Shown here in pieces: positions 6,277-13,005 of a DNA stretch of 13,290 nt. Made by a program: the position numbers and the translations under genes. The DNA is taken from the NCBI GenBank assembly GCA_000432735.1, contig FR887772.1, forward strand, positions 1 through 13,290. The letters are read 5' to 3'. Position 1 is the first letter of the stretch. The number at the start of each line of letters is the position of its first letter. The notes beneath the pieces were generated by a model. The model was not told the DNA's origin. It searched no databases and saw only the letters and a list, made by a program, of their open reading frames with translations. The stretch is from Bacteroides sp. CAG:443 (GTDB lineage Bacteria > Bacteroidota > Bacteroidia > Bacteroidales > Bacteroidaceae).

Positions 6277-9008
6277 TTTATACCATTTCGTTTTAATAAT
6301 GCATCAATTGTAGGTTCCTGTCCCCGGAAACGTTTGTAAAGCACCATTGGATGTTCCGTTCCTCCTTTTGACAAAATATTGTCGCGGAAAGATTGTGCTA
6401 CATTCTTGTTGAAAATGCCTTTCTCCTTGAAGACAGAGAAAGCATCAGCATCAAGTACCTCTGCCCACTTGTAGCTATAATATCCAGCCGAATATCCTCC
6501 CGACATAATATGTCCGAATTGTACGGTCATACACGTATCTTCTATTTGAGGTAATAATTGCGTACGTTTCCATGCCTCATGTTCGTATTCGCGTACGTCG
6601 CCTTCGAAGCTTTCTCTTCGTGTGTACCATGCCATATCGAGAAAACCAAAGCTGAGTTGTCGCAGACAAGCGTAGGCTACATTAAAGTTTGATGCATCAA
6701 TGACTCGTTGCAACAAATCTTCAGGAATCGGTTCATTTGTCTGGTAGTGACATGCAAATGTATTAAGAAAATCTTTTTCAATTGCAAAGTTTTCCATAAT
6801 TTGCGAGGGAAGTTCCACAAAATCCCAGTAAACATTTGTTCCACTCATACTTTTAAACCTCGTATTGGCAAATATTCCGTGAAGTGCATGTCCAAATTCA
6901 TGCAAAAAAGTATTGACTTCCGAGAATGTCAGCAGTGCCGGCTTGTCAGGCGTTGGTTTGGTAAAGTTCATGGTTACAGAAACATGAGGACGACTATTGG
7001 TGCCGTCGGCTTCTATCCATTGCTCCTTGTAGCTTGTCATCCAGGCTCCCGAGCGTTTACCGGCACGAGGATGAAAGTCTGTATAAAGTACGGCCAGGTA
7101 GCTACCGTCTTTATCGTATACTTCATACGCTTGCACATCCGGATGGTAAACCGGAATGTTTTTGTTTTCCTTGAATGAGATACCATACAAACGTGTTGCC
7201 AGTCCGAAAACTCCTTCTTTCACACGGCTCAGTTCGAAATAAGGACGCAGTATTTCTTCGTCGAAATTGAACTTTTCATTTTTCAGTTTCTCGGAATAAT
7301 ACGAAAAATCCCAAGGCATCAGCTTGAAGTCATCGCCTTCCAACTTTTTGGCAAGGGCTTCTACTTCTTCCACCTCCTTATGGGCAGTTGGGGTATATGC
7401 TTCTAAGAGCTGATCGAGTAACCGGTATACATTGTCGCTGTTTTCTGCCATGCGTTTGCGTAATGCATAGTCCGCGTAATCCTTGAATCCGAGCAACTGA
7501 GCAAGTTGCATACGTAAGTTTACCAGTTGTTTTACAATCTCCAGATTGTTTTGCTCATTATCGTGCATGCACTGCGTGTTGTAAGCCATATAGAGTTCCC
7601 GTCGCAGATTTCGGTCATCACAATATTTCATGAAAGGAACATAGCTAGGAGCCTGCAAGGTAATAACCCACCCTGACTTACCTTTCTCCTTAGCTGTGTG
7701 TGCAGCCGCTTCGATGGCACTTTCCGGAAGGCCTTTCAGCTGCTCTTCCGAGTCAAGTACCAACTCGTAATTGTTTGTTTCCTTGAGATGATTTTGTGAA
7801 AAACGAAGCGTCAGCGTACTGAGCTCCATGCTGATCTTTCGGAATGTAGCTTTATCCTTAGCAGACAAATTAGCTCCGTTGCGTACAAAACCGTCGTACG
7901 TCTTTTCCAGTAATCGTCGTTCTTCCGCTGTCAGTTCAAGCGTTTCACGTTCATCGTAGACGGCCTTTATACGCTTGAACAAATCCTCGTTCAGGCTGAT
8001 ATTGTTGCTATGCTCAGAAAGCAGAGGCATCATTTTTTCGGCAATAGCTTCCAGTTCGTCGGAAGTTTCGGCACTCATCAGGTTAAACATAACCGTAGTA
8101 ACTCGTTCCAGCAGTTCTCCCGATTGTTCCAAAGCCAATATCGTATTGTTGAATGTCGGTTTTTCCGGATTGGTAACGATGGCATTAATTTCTTCATCTT
8201 CCTGATTCATGCCTTCACGGATAGCCGGTTCATAATGTACAAGGGATATCTTGTCGAATGGAACAGTTCCGTGAGGGGTGTTATAAGGCTGTAAAAATGG
8301 ATTTTCCATAAATAATTTTTTTTTGTTTTCTTTGTAATGACTTAGTGCTTCCATGTCGGGTATTTCGATGACTCGGCGACTCAAACGAATGATTCCTTCG
8401 TTTTTCAGCTCATTCAGCACCTTCGAAACATTAATTCGTGTATCATCTATCTGTTCGGCCAGATCCTCCATTCGAATCTGGAGTTTCTTTTCTCCGGCGG
8501 GAGTTATACAGCGTAGCAGCATGAAATTGATGATTTTCTCCAGCGTGTCACTGGCATGCGGGCTTTTGAGCTTTCGGTAAACAGTCTGTGCACGATTGCT
8601 CAGCATGTTCAGGTAATTGAGCTGAAATATTTCATACTTGTTGAGTTCCGATAAAATATAAGCCTTGTCGATGGTTACGGCGTTCACATTGGTATGTGCA
8701 TAATACGATGCCGTATATTGCGGATACATACCGAACAAAGAGTAAGGCTCGATAATCTGCGGACTTTTTAATGTTTCATGGATTGTATAATGATATGCCT
8801 GGTCTGCCGACTCGGCGCGTGTTTCGCCTTGTAAAATGAAAATGATATTATTACAATAATCACCCTGTTTTACAATGCAGCTTCCGGCTGTATACTTCTG
8901 AAAATGCAATCTAACTTTTTCCAGTATAGCGGTAAAGTCTTCTTTGCATAGTCCTTGAAACAGAGGGAGCAATAAAAGCTTATCATACATTGTGCTCTGC
9001 ATTGGCAT
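6273..9008 (-). CDS. Crp/Fnr-family regulator fused to M3 peptidyl-dipeptidase
   Basis: One 911-residue reading frame with two complete domains. Residues 1-225 are a Crp/Fnr regulator: a cNMP-binding-type beta barrel (about 8-125), a dimerisation helix, and a winged helix-turn-helix (about 175-218, MEDLAEQIDDTRINVSKVLNE). Residues 234-911 are a full M3 metallopeptidase of the Dcp type, with the zinc motif HEFGH (703-707) and the third ligand Glu732 in DFVELP; such enzymes remove C-terminal dipeptides from peptides in the cytoplasm. The linker KENKKKLF is encoded by a run of nine A. The peptidase part starts with MENPFLQPYNTP at an ATG that would be a natural start on its own. ATGs at 9008, 9002 and 8990 are all possible starts for the regulator. 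From memory, Bacteroides usually encode these as separate genes, so this may be a true fusion, a sequence indel, or two products from one frame. First gene of the five-function operon ending at ctpA. Confidence 0.85.
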   Translation of the reverse strand: MPMQSTMYDKLLLLPLFQGLCKEDFTAILEKVRLHFQKYTAGSCIVKQGDYCNNIIFILQGETRAESADQAYHYTIHETLKSPQIIEPYSLFGMYPQYTASYYAHTNVNAVTIDKAYILSELNKYEIFQLNYLNMLSNRAQTVYRKLKSPHASDTLEKIINFMLLRCITPAGEKKLQIRMEDLAEQIDDTRINVSKVLNELKNEGIIRLSRRVIEIPDMEALSHYKENKKKLFMENPFLQPYNTPHGTVPFDKISLVHYEPAIREGMNQEDEEINAIVTNPEKPTFNNTILALEQSGELLERVTTVMFNLMSAETSDELEAIAEKMMPLLSEHSNNISLNEDLFKRIKAVYDERETLELTAEERRLLEKTYDGFVRNGANLSAKDKATFRKISMELSTLTLRFSQNHLKETNNYELVLDSEEQLKGLPESAIEAAAHTAKEKGKSGWVITLQAPSYVPFMKYCDDRNLRRELYMAYNTQCMHDNEQNNLEIVKQLVNLRMQLAQLLGFKDYADYALRKRMAENSDNVYRLLDQLLEAYTPTAHKEVEEVEALAKKLEGDDFKLMPWDFSYYSEKLKNEKFNFDEEILRPYFELSRVKEGVFGLATRLYGISFKENKNIPVYHPDVQAYEVYDKDGSYLAVLYTDFHPRAGKRSGAWMTSYKEQWIEADGTNSRPHVSVTMNFTKPTPDKPALLTFSEVNTFLHEFGHALHGIFANTRFKSMSGTNVYWDFVELPSQIMENFAIEKDFLNTFACHYQTNEPIPEDLLQRVIDASNFNVAYACLRQLSFGFLDMAWYTRRESFEGDVREYEHEAWKRTQLLPQIEDTCMTVQFGHIMSGGYSAGYYSYKWAEVLDADAFSVFKEKGIFNKNVAQSFRDNILSKGGTEHPMVLYKRFRGQEPTIDALLKRNGIK
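8307..8324 (-). other. A9 tract and internal ATG at the regulator-peptidase seam
   Basis: On the minus strand nine A (complement of 8316-8324) precede TTATTT and then ATG (8307-8309), the presumed native start of the peptidase; initiation there would give a 678-residue protein. With ten A, the regulator frame would instead read into a TAA at 8281-8283, giving a regulator of about 240 residues that overlaps the peptidase start. With eight A the regulator frame also leaves the peptidase frame. The A-rich stretch could equally be the leader that supports initiation at the ATG. Confidence 0.6.
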
Positions 9009-9037
9009 TTAACTTTATTAAGTTATATTTTAACGTA

Positions 9038-9045
9038 CAAAAGTA
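9038..9045 (-). promoter_or_regulatory. Predicted -7 box of the Crp-peptidase operon
   Basis: TACTTTTG on the minus strand matches TAnnTTTG and lies about 30 bases before the first possible ATG of the fusion gene. No TTTG-like -33 element is visible at the expected distance, which could mean an activator-dependent promoter or a false match. If real, it would drive the fusion, lipoprotein, deaminase and ctpA genes as one transcript. Confidence 0.4.
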
Positions 9046-9120
9046 GCGAATATTTTGAATGTATTTTTGCCTTTTACCTTTTTTATCGTTTATTTCCGTC
9101 TGATAATGTTTGGCTGCTTT

Positions 9121-9151
9121 CTTGTTATGTAGGTATTTTTGCATAACTTTG
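9121..9151 (+). promoter_or_regulatory. Predicted promoter of the marC-type gene
   Basis: TAACTTTG (9144-9151) matches TAnnTTTG, and CTTG (9121-9124) lies 19 bases upstream as a -33 element. The ATG follows after 22 bases, so the leader is very short. This is one of the better promoter matches in the window. Confidence 0.6.
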
Positions 9152-9173
9152 TATAAAATTTCATTTTAAGAAT

Positions 9174-9773
9174 ATGGGAAGTTTGAATTTTCAAGAGCTG
9201 ATAAGCGCATTTATTGTATTGTTTGCCGTGATTGATATAATTGGTGCCGTACCGATTATTCTAGATTTGAAGCAGAAAGGGCGTTCGGTGAATGCCATTC
9301 AAGCTACACTTGTAGCATCGGCATTATTGCTGGGATTCTTTTTTGCCGGCGATATGATGCTGAAACTGTTTCAAGTAGATATTGCTTCTTTTGCGGTCGC
9401 AGGTGCTTTTGTCATATTTCTGATGTCATTGGAAATGATTCTTGATATAGAAATTTTCAAAAATACAGGACCTATAAAGGAAGCTACACTAGTACCTTTG
9501 GTCTTTCCTTTGCTTGCTGGAGCCGGCGCTTTTACTACCTTGTTGTCACTTCGTGCCGAATATGCGACTATCAACATCGTGTTGGCCCTCTTGCTAAATA
9601 TGGTATGGGTGTATATCGTACTGAAGATGACCGACCGTATTGAACGCCTGTTAGGTAAAGGTGGTATCTATATTATCCGTAAGTTTTTCGGTATTATTCT
9701 TCTTGCCATTTCGGCCCGACTGTTTACAGCCAATTTGACATCATTGATCGATCAGTTTCAACACATGAAATAA
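9174..9773 (+). CDS. MarC family integral membrane protein
   Basis: A 199-residue polytopic membrane protein with six likely transmembrane helices at about 8-30, 42-62, 68-90, 104-126, 132-152 and 168-188. The opening FQELISAFIVLFAVIDIIGAV and the segment PLVFPLLAGAGAFTTLL (107-123) are characteristic of the MarC/UPF0056 family. The length is as expected. E. coli MarC was once linked to multiple antibiotic resistance, but that role was not upheld and no transported substrate is established, so I give no function beyond inner-membrane protein. It is a single-gene unit between the divergent Crp-peptidase operon and convergent mnmA, with its own promoter and a terminator-like hairpin after the stop. 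Confidence 0.92.
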   Translation: MGSLNFQELISAFIVLFAVIDIIGAVPIILDLKQKGRSVNAIQATLVASALLLGFFFAGDMMLKLFQVDIASFAVAGAFVIFLMSLEMILDIEIFKNTGPIKEATLVPLVFPLLAGAGAFTTLLSLRAEYATINIVLALLLNMVWVYIVLKMTDRIERLLGKGGIYIIRKFFGIILLAISARLFTANLTSLIDQFQHMK

Positions 9774-9776
9774 TAG

Positions 9777-9827
9777 AATCAGGCACAGGTTATGCAGGAG
9801 AGAGCTGCACTTGTGCCCGATTTTTTC
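9777..9827. terminator. Terminator hairpin between convergent marC-type gene and mnmA
   Basis: AATC (9777-9780) and GGCACAGG (9782-9789) pair with CTTGTGCC (9810-9817) and GATT (9819-9822), with one A-C mismatch and one G-T wobble. An inner stem TGCAG/CTGCA (9793-9797, 9805-9809) extends the structure. Six T (9821-9826) follow on the plus strand, so it should end the marC-type transcript. It lies directly after the mnmA stop on the other strand and may also serve there, although the minus-strand side has only a short T-poor tail. Confidence 0.7.
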
Positions 9828-9841
9828 AGGAACAGAAAATA

Positions 9842-10903
9842 CTATTTCCGTATTTCTCCGCTTCCGATACATAAATGAGCATCTTTATCATAGATGACTC
9901 CAAATTGTCCGGGGGCGATGCCTTGTACTCTGTTTTTACTTTCAATATAACATGTTCCATTATCAAATACAAGACTTCCTTCTTGAAAGGCATCTGTATG
10001 ACGGATTTTAAAACGGATTTCTTGTTCTGCTCCTGTTATCCACGGATTATCTGTGATGAAGTGGAAGTCGACAAGTCGGAATTTGTAACCGTACTGTTGT
10101 TCCGTATCATCCCCGTGTGATACATATAAGATGTTGTTTTCGGTGTCTTTATCTACGACAAACCACGGTCCTCCGCTAAGTCCCAGTCCTTTACGCTGGC
10201 CGATAGTATGGAACCAGAAACCACGGTGCGTACCGATTTTCCGGCCTGTTTCCCGTTCGATGATATTGCCCGGCTGCTCTCCCAGAAAGCGTCTGATAAA
10301 ATCGTTGTAGTTGATTTTCCCGAGAAAGCAAATCCCCTGGCTGTCTTTACGCTGTGCACTGGGAAGCTTTGCCTTGGATGCAATCTCCCGTATTTCCGAT
10401 TTCATGTAATTCCCCAGTGGAAACCATAGTTTTGAAACTTGCAGATAGTCAATTTGTGCCAGAAAATCAGTCTGGTCTTTTATCGGATCTTTGGCCGTAG
10501 CCAGCCAGGTCTTTCCGTCTATCAGGCAAGTAGAGGCATAATGTCCGGTGACGATTTTATCGTAAGCATATCCGGCTTTCTGCTCGAAACAGCCAAACTT
10601 AATCAGCTTGTTGCACATCACGTCCGGGTTAGGGGTAAGTCCTTTACGGACCTTTTCTATGGTATATGCTACGACATTATCCCAATACTCTTTCTGAAGG
10701 TCGATAATGTTCAATTTCAGTCCGTAACGATGAGCAGTAGCCGAAGCCAGTTCGATATCTTCCTCAGCCGTACAACTGAGTTCGTTGTCGGTATCCATTC
10801 CTATCTTGATATAAAATAAGTCGGGTTTATATCCCTGTTCGCAGAGCAAGTGTACGGCTACGGCACTGTCTACTCCGCCTGAGATAAGTGCAGCTATATT
10901 CAT
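9842..10903 (-). CDS. mnmA: tRNA-specific 2-thiouridylase MnmA
   Basis: ATP-pyrophosphatase that installs sulfur at position 2 of the wobble uridine (U34) of tRNA-Lys, -Glu and -Gln, taking sulfur from an upstream relay. The 353 residues cover the family. The PP-loop SGGVDS is at 8-13, the catalytic cysteines are Cys97 (TPNPDVMCNKLIKFG) and Cys192 (KDSQGICFLGK), and the tRNA-binding region TIGQRKGLGLSGGPWFVV (233-250) is intact. Bacteroides genomes commonly carry more than one MnmA-like gene, so this may be one paralogue of several. It lies 80 bases after the ygiQ-family gene on the same strand, but a -7 promoter box and a palindrome in that gap suggest separate control. Confidence 0.94.
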   Translation of the reverse strand: MNIAALISGGVDSAVAVHLLCEQGYKPDLFYIKIGMDTDNELSCTAEEDIELASATAHRYGLKLNIIDLQKEYWDNVVAYTIEKVRKGLTPNPDVMCNKLIKFGCFEQKAGYAYDKIVTGHYASTCLIDGKTWLATAKDPIKDQTDFLAQIDYLQVSKLWFPLGNYMKSEIREIASKAKLPSAQRKDSQGICFLGKINYNDFIRRFLGEQPGNIIERETGRKIGTHRGFWFHTIGQRKGLGLSGGPWFVVDKDTENNILYVSHGDDTEQQYGYKFRLVDFHFITDNPWITGAEQEIRFKIRHTDAFQEGSLVFDNGTCYIESKNRVQGIAPGQFGVIYDKDAHLCIGSGEIRK

Positions 10904-10923
10904 GTTCGTTTTGTTATTTGCCG

Positions 10924-10954
10924 CAAAGATACATTCTGCCGCTCTTTTTATAAA
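10924..10954 (-). promoter_or_regulatory. Predicted promoter of mnmA
   Basis: On the minus strand TATCTTTG (10924-10931) matches TAnnTTTG, and TTTA (10951-10954) lies 19 bases upstream as a one-mismatch -33 element. The leader to the ATG is about 15-20 bases. The -33 position falls on one arm of the palindrome at 10952-10973. Confidence 0.5.
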
Positions 10955-10973
10955 TACCCTATTTAGGGTATTT
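10952..10973. promoter_or_regulatory. Perfect palindrome, possible operator or hairpin
   Basis: AAATACCCTA (10952-10961) and TAGGGTATTT (10964-10973) are exact reverse complements separated by TT. The site overlaps the predicted -33 element of mnmA and begins 10 bases from the ygiQ-family stop. As DNA it has the form of a dimeric regulator site; as RNA it could be a weak hairpin ending the ygiQ transcript, but no T run follows on the minus strand (ATAAAAAG). I favour an operator, without knowing the regulator. Confidence 0.45.
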
Positions 10974-10983
10974 TGTCAGATTC

Positions 10984-12798
10984 CTATCTGCCGTACAGCT
11001 TGTCTATCAGATCGCTGCGTCCTATCTTCTTCAGCTCACTGATAATGGCGCGTCGTTCTTCCGGCTTATACCAGAAGAAAAACATGCGTTGTGCCAGCTT
11101 TTCTTTCTGACTCTTTGCCGAAAAGACGGGTTCCAGCGTATAAGGATGATAACCGGTATACCATGCTTCCGTAGCTACAGTCATCGGGGTAGGAGTGAAG
11201 TCCTGTACCTGTTCCAGATGGAAGTCCAGTCGTTTGGTTATTACAGCCAGTTCGGCCATATCCTCTTCCGTGCAGCCGGGGTGGCTACTGATGAAATAAG
11301 GAATGATTTGTTGGCGCAGGTTCAGCTCCTTATTGATCCGGTCGAAGATGCGTTTGAAACGGTAGAACTGTTCGAACGGCGGTTTACGCATGATATAAAG
11401 CACCCGGTCGCTGGTATGTTCAGGAGCCACTTTCAGGCGTCCACTCACATGGCGTGCTATCAGTTCTCTTGTGTATTCGGCCGTACTTTTATTCACTTCC
11501 GGATCTTTGCTTTCGTGCAGCAGCAAGTCGTAACGTACTCCACTGCCGATAAAGCTCTTCTTTATTTTGGGGAGTGCATCGACCGCATGATAAATATCCA
11601 GCAACGGACGATGGTCGGTATTCAGATTCGGACAAACCTTCGGATGAATGCACGACGGGCGCTTGCATCGGCGACACATCCGCTCGTCGCGTCCATGCAT
11701 GGCATACATGTTTGCCGACGGACCACCCAGGTCGCTTAAATATCCCTTGAAGTCGGGCATTTCCGTTATTGCCTTGACTTCCTTTAAGATACTTTCCTTG
11801 CTTCGGCTTACGATAAACTTTCCCTGATGCGCGGAGATAGTACAGAATGCACATCCTCCAAAACATCCTCGGTGAATGTTGATCGAAAATTTTATCATGT
11901 CGAACGCCGGAATTCGTTTCCCCTTATATTTAGGATGAGGCAAACGCGTATAAGGCAAGTCGAACGACATATCGAGTTCCCCCTGCGTCATGGGCGGGTA
12001 CGGAGGATTGACCACAACCACTTCATTGTCTGCCTCCTGATAAATGCGGGCAGCTTCGTATTTATTCGATTCTTCTTCTATGTGTCGGAAGTTCTGAGCC
12101 TGCTTCTTTTTATCCTTCAGACATTCTTCGTGAGAAAAAAGACGTAGATCGTTTTCTTCAGGCACGAACTGAGATTTCCGGCAGAGATAAGCCGTCTGCA
12201 ACAAATCGTGCGGCAACACATTTTCAGCCTTCAGGTGCTTGCACAAATCGGTGATAGGTTTTTCTCCCATACCGTAAATCAGCAAGTCGGCTCCTGATTC
12301 AATCAAGATAGACGGACGAACCTTGTCCACCCAGTAGTCATAATGCGTCAACCGTCGCAAGGAAGCCTCTATACCGCCTAGTACGACAGGAACGTCAGGA
12401 TAAAGTTTCTTCAGAATTTGAGTATAAACAATGCTTGGATATTCTGGACGCATATCGTGTCGTCCGTCGGGAGTATAGGCATCTTCGCTGCGCAAGCGCT
12501 TGTTGGCAGTATATTTGTTTACCATACTGTCCATACAGCCGGCCGAAACGCCGAAAAACAGTCGTGGCCGTCCCAGTTTCTTAAAGTCGCGCAAGTCATC
12601 ACGCCAGTTCGGCTGCGGCACGATAGCCACTTTCAGTCCTTGTGCTTCCAGCATACGTCCGATAACGGCAGCACCAAACGAAGGATGATCCACATACGCA
12701 TCACCACTGAACAAGATTACATCCAGTTCATCCCATCCTCTCAATTCCACTTCTTTTTTGGTTGTAGGCAACCAGTCAGTCAGTTTATACTCTTTCAA
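10984..12798 (-). CDS. YgiQ family radical SAM protein
   Basis: Radical SAM enzyme of the YgiQ/UPF0313 family, reaction unknown. The 604 residues hold an N-terminal YgiQ-specific domain (with FSGDAYVDHPSFGAAVIGRM, 30-49), then the SAM-cluster motif GCFGGCAFC with Cys312, Cys316 and Cys319. A second Cys group at 375, 378, 383 and 389 (MCRRCKRPSCIHPKVC) may bind an extra metal or Fe-S cluster. The start codon is TTG (12796-12798): an in-frame TGA lies two codons upstream, and the next ATG would remove 48 conserved N-terminal residues, so TTG is the only plausible start. No clear promoter was found in the 207-base gap upstream, which contains an 18-bp inverted repeat. mnmA follows after 80 bases. 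Confidence 0.94.
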   Translation of the reverse strand: MKEYKLTDWLPTTKKEVELRGWDELDVILFSGDAYVDHPSFGAAVIGRMLEAQGLKVAIVPQPNWRDDLRDFKKLGRPRLFFGVSAGCMDSMVNKYTANKRLRSEDAYTPDGRHDMRPEYPSIVYTQILKKLYPDVPVVLGGIEASLRRLTHYDYWVDKVRPSILIESGADLLIYGMGEKPITDLCKHLKAENVLPHDLLQTAYLCRKSQFVPEENDLRLFSHEECLKDKKKQAQNFRHIEEESNKYEAARIYQEADNEVVVVNPPYPPMTQGELDMSFDLPYTRLPHPKYKGKRIPAFDMIKFSINIHRGCFGGCAFCTISAHQGKFIVSRSKESILKEVKAITEMPDFKGYLSDLGGPSANMYAMHGRDERMCRRCKRPSCIHPKVCPNLNTDHRPLLDIYHAVDALPKIKKSFIGSGVRYDLLLHESKDPEVNKSTAEYTRELIARHVSGRLKVAPEHTSDRVLYIMRKPPFEQFYRFKRIFDRINKELNLRQQIIPYFISSHPGCTEEDMAELAVITKRLDFHLEQVQDFTPTPMTVATEAWYTGYHPYTLEPVFSAKSQKEKLAQRMFFFWYKPEERRAIISELKKIGRSDLIDKLYGR

Positions 12799-12865
12799 AT
12801 TTCAACGTTTTTAGTTACTTGCAGTCTTGCTGCATTATTATATACTCTCTTTCCAGAACAAGATT

Positions 12866-12996
12866 AGAGCTTGTTTAAATTTTCCAATAAGACTCTTAAC
12901 ATACTTTCTTCTTCAGATTTTCCAGCCCGATATGCAGAAGCCGGCAGACAAGAAAACCCTTTAAAAGCAGGTCTGTATAAAATTTAAACAAGCTCT
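12866..12996. repeat. 18-bp perfect inverted repeat flanking a 95-nt segment
   Basis: The left arm AGAGCTTGTTTAAATTTT (12866-12883) and the right arm AAAATTTAAACAAGCTCT (12979-12996) are exact reverse complements. The enclosed 95 bases contain no ORF and no TAnnTTTG promoter box on either strand. The element occupies most of the gap between the last gene (stop at 13006) and the TTG start of the ygiQ-family gene. No target-site duplication is visible at the ends. It fits a miniature inverted-repeat element or the remnant of an insertion sequence; an invertible segment or a long-loop terminator of the partial gene are less likely alternatives. The rest of the 207-base gap is AT-rich and I see nothing else in it. 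Confidence 0.7.
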
Positions 12997-13005
12997 TCCC
13001 TATGT

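Noticed and set aside
11489..11866. 125-residue open frame on the minus strand inside the YgiQ-family gene
   Set aside because: It is fully inside a strongly conserved gene in another frame, has no family features, and reads as a shadow frame. The same applies to the plus-strand frames inside ctpA, the peptidase gene and mnmA.
12884..12978. Invertible promoter of the Mpi type seen in Bacteroides fragilis
   Set aside because: The arms do not match the Mpi site I remember, and neither orientation of the 95-nt interior contains a TAnnTTTG box. No invertase gene is in the window.
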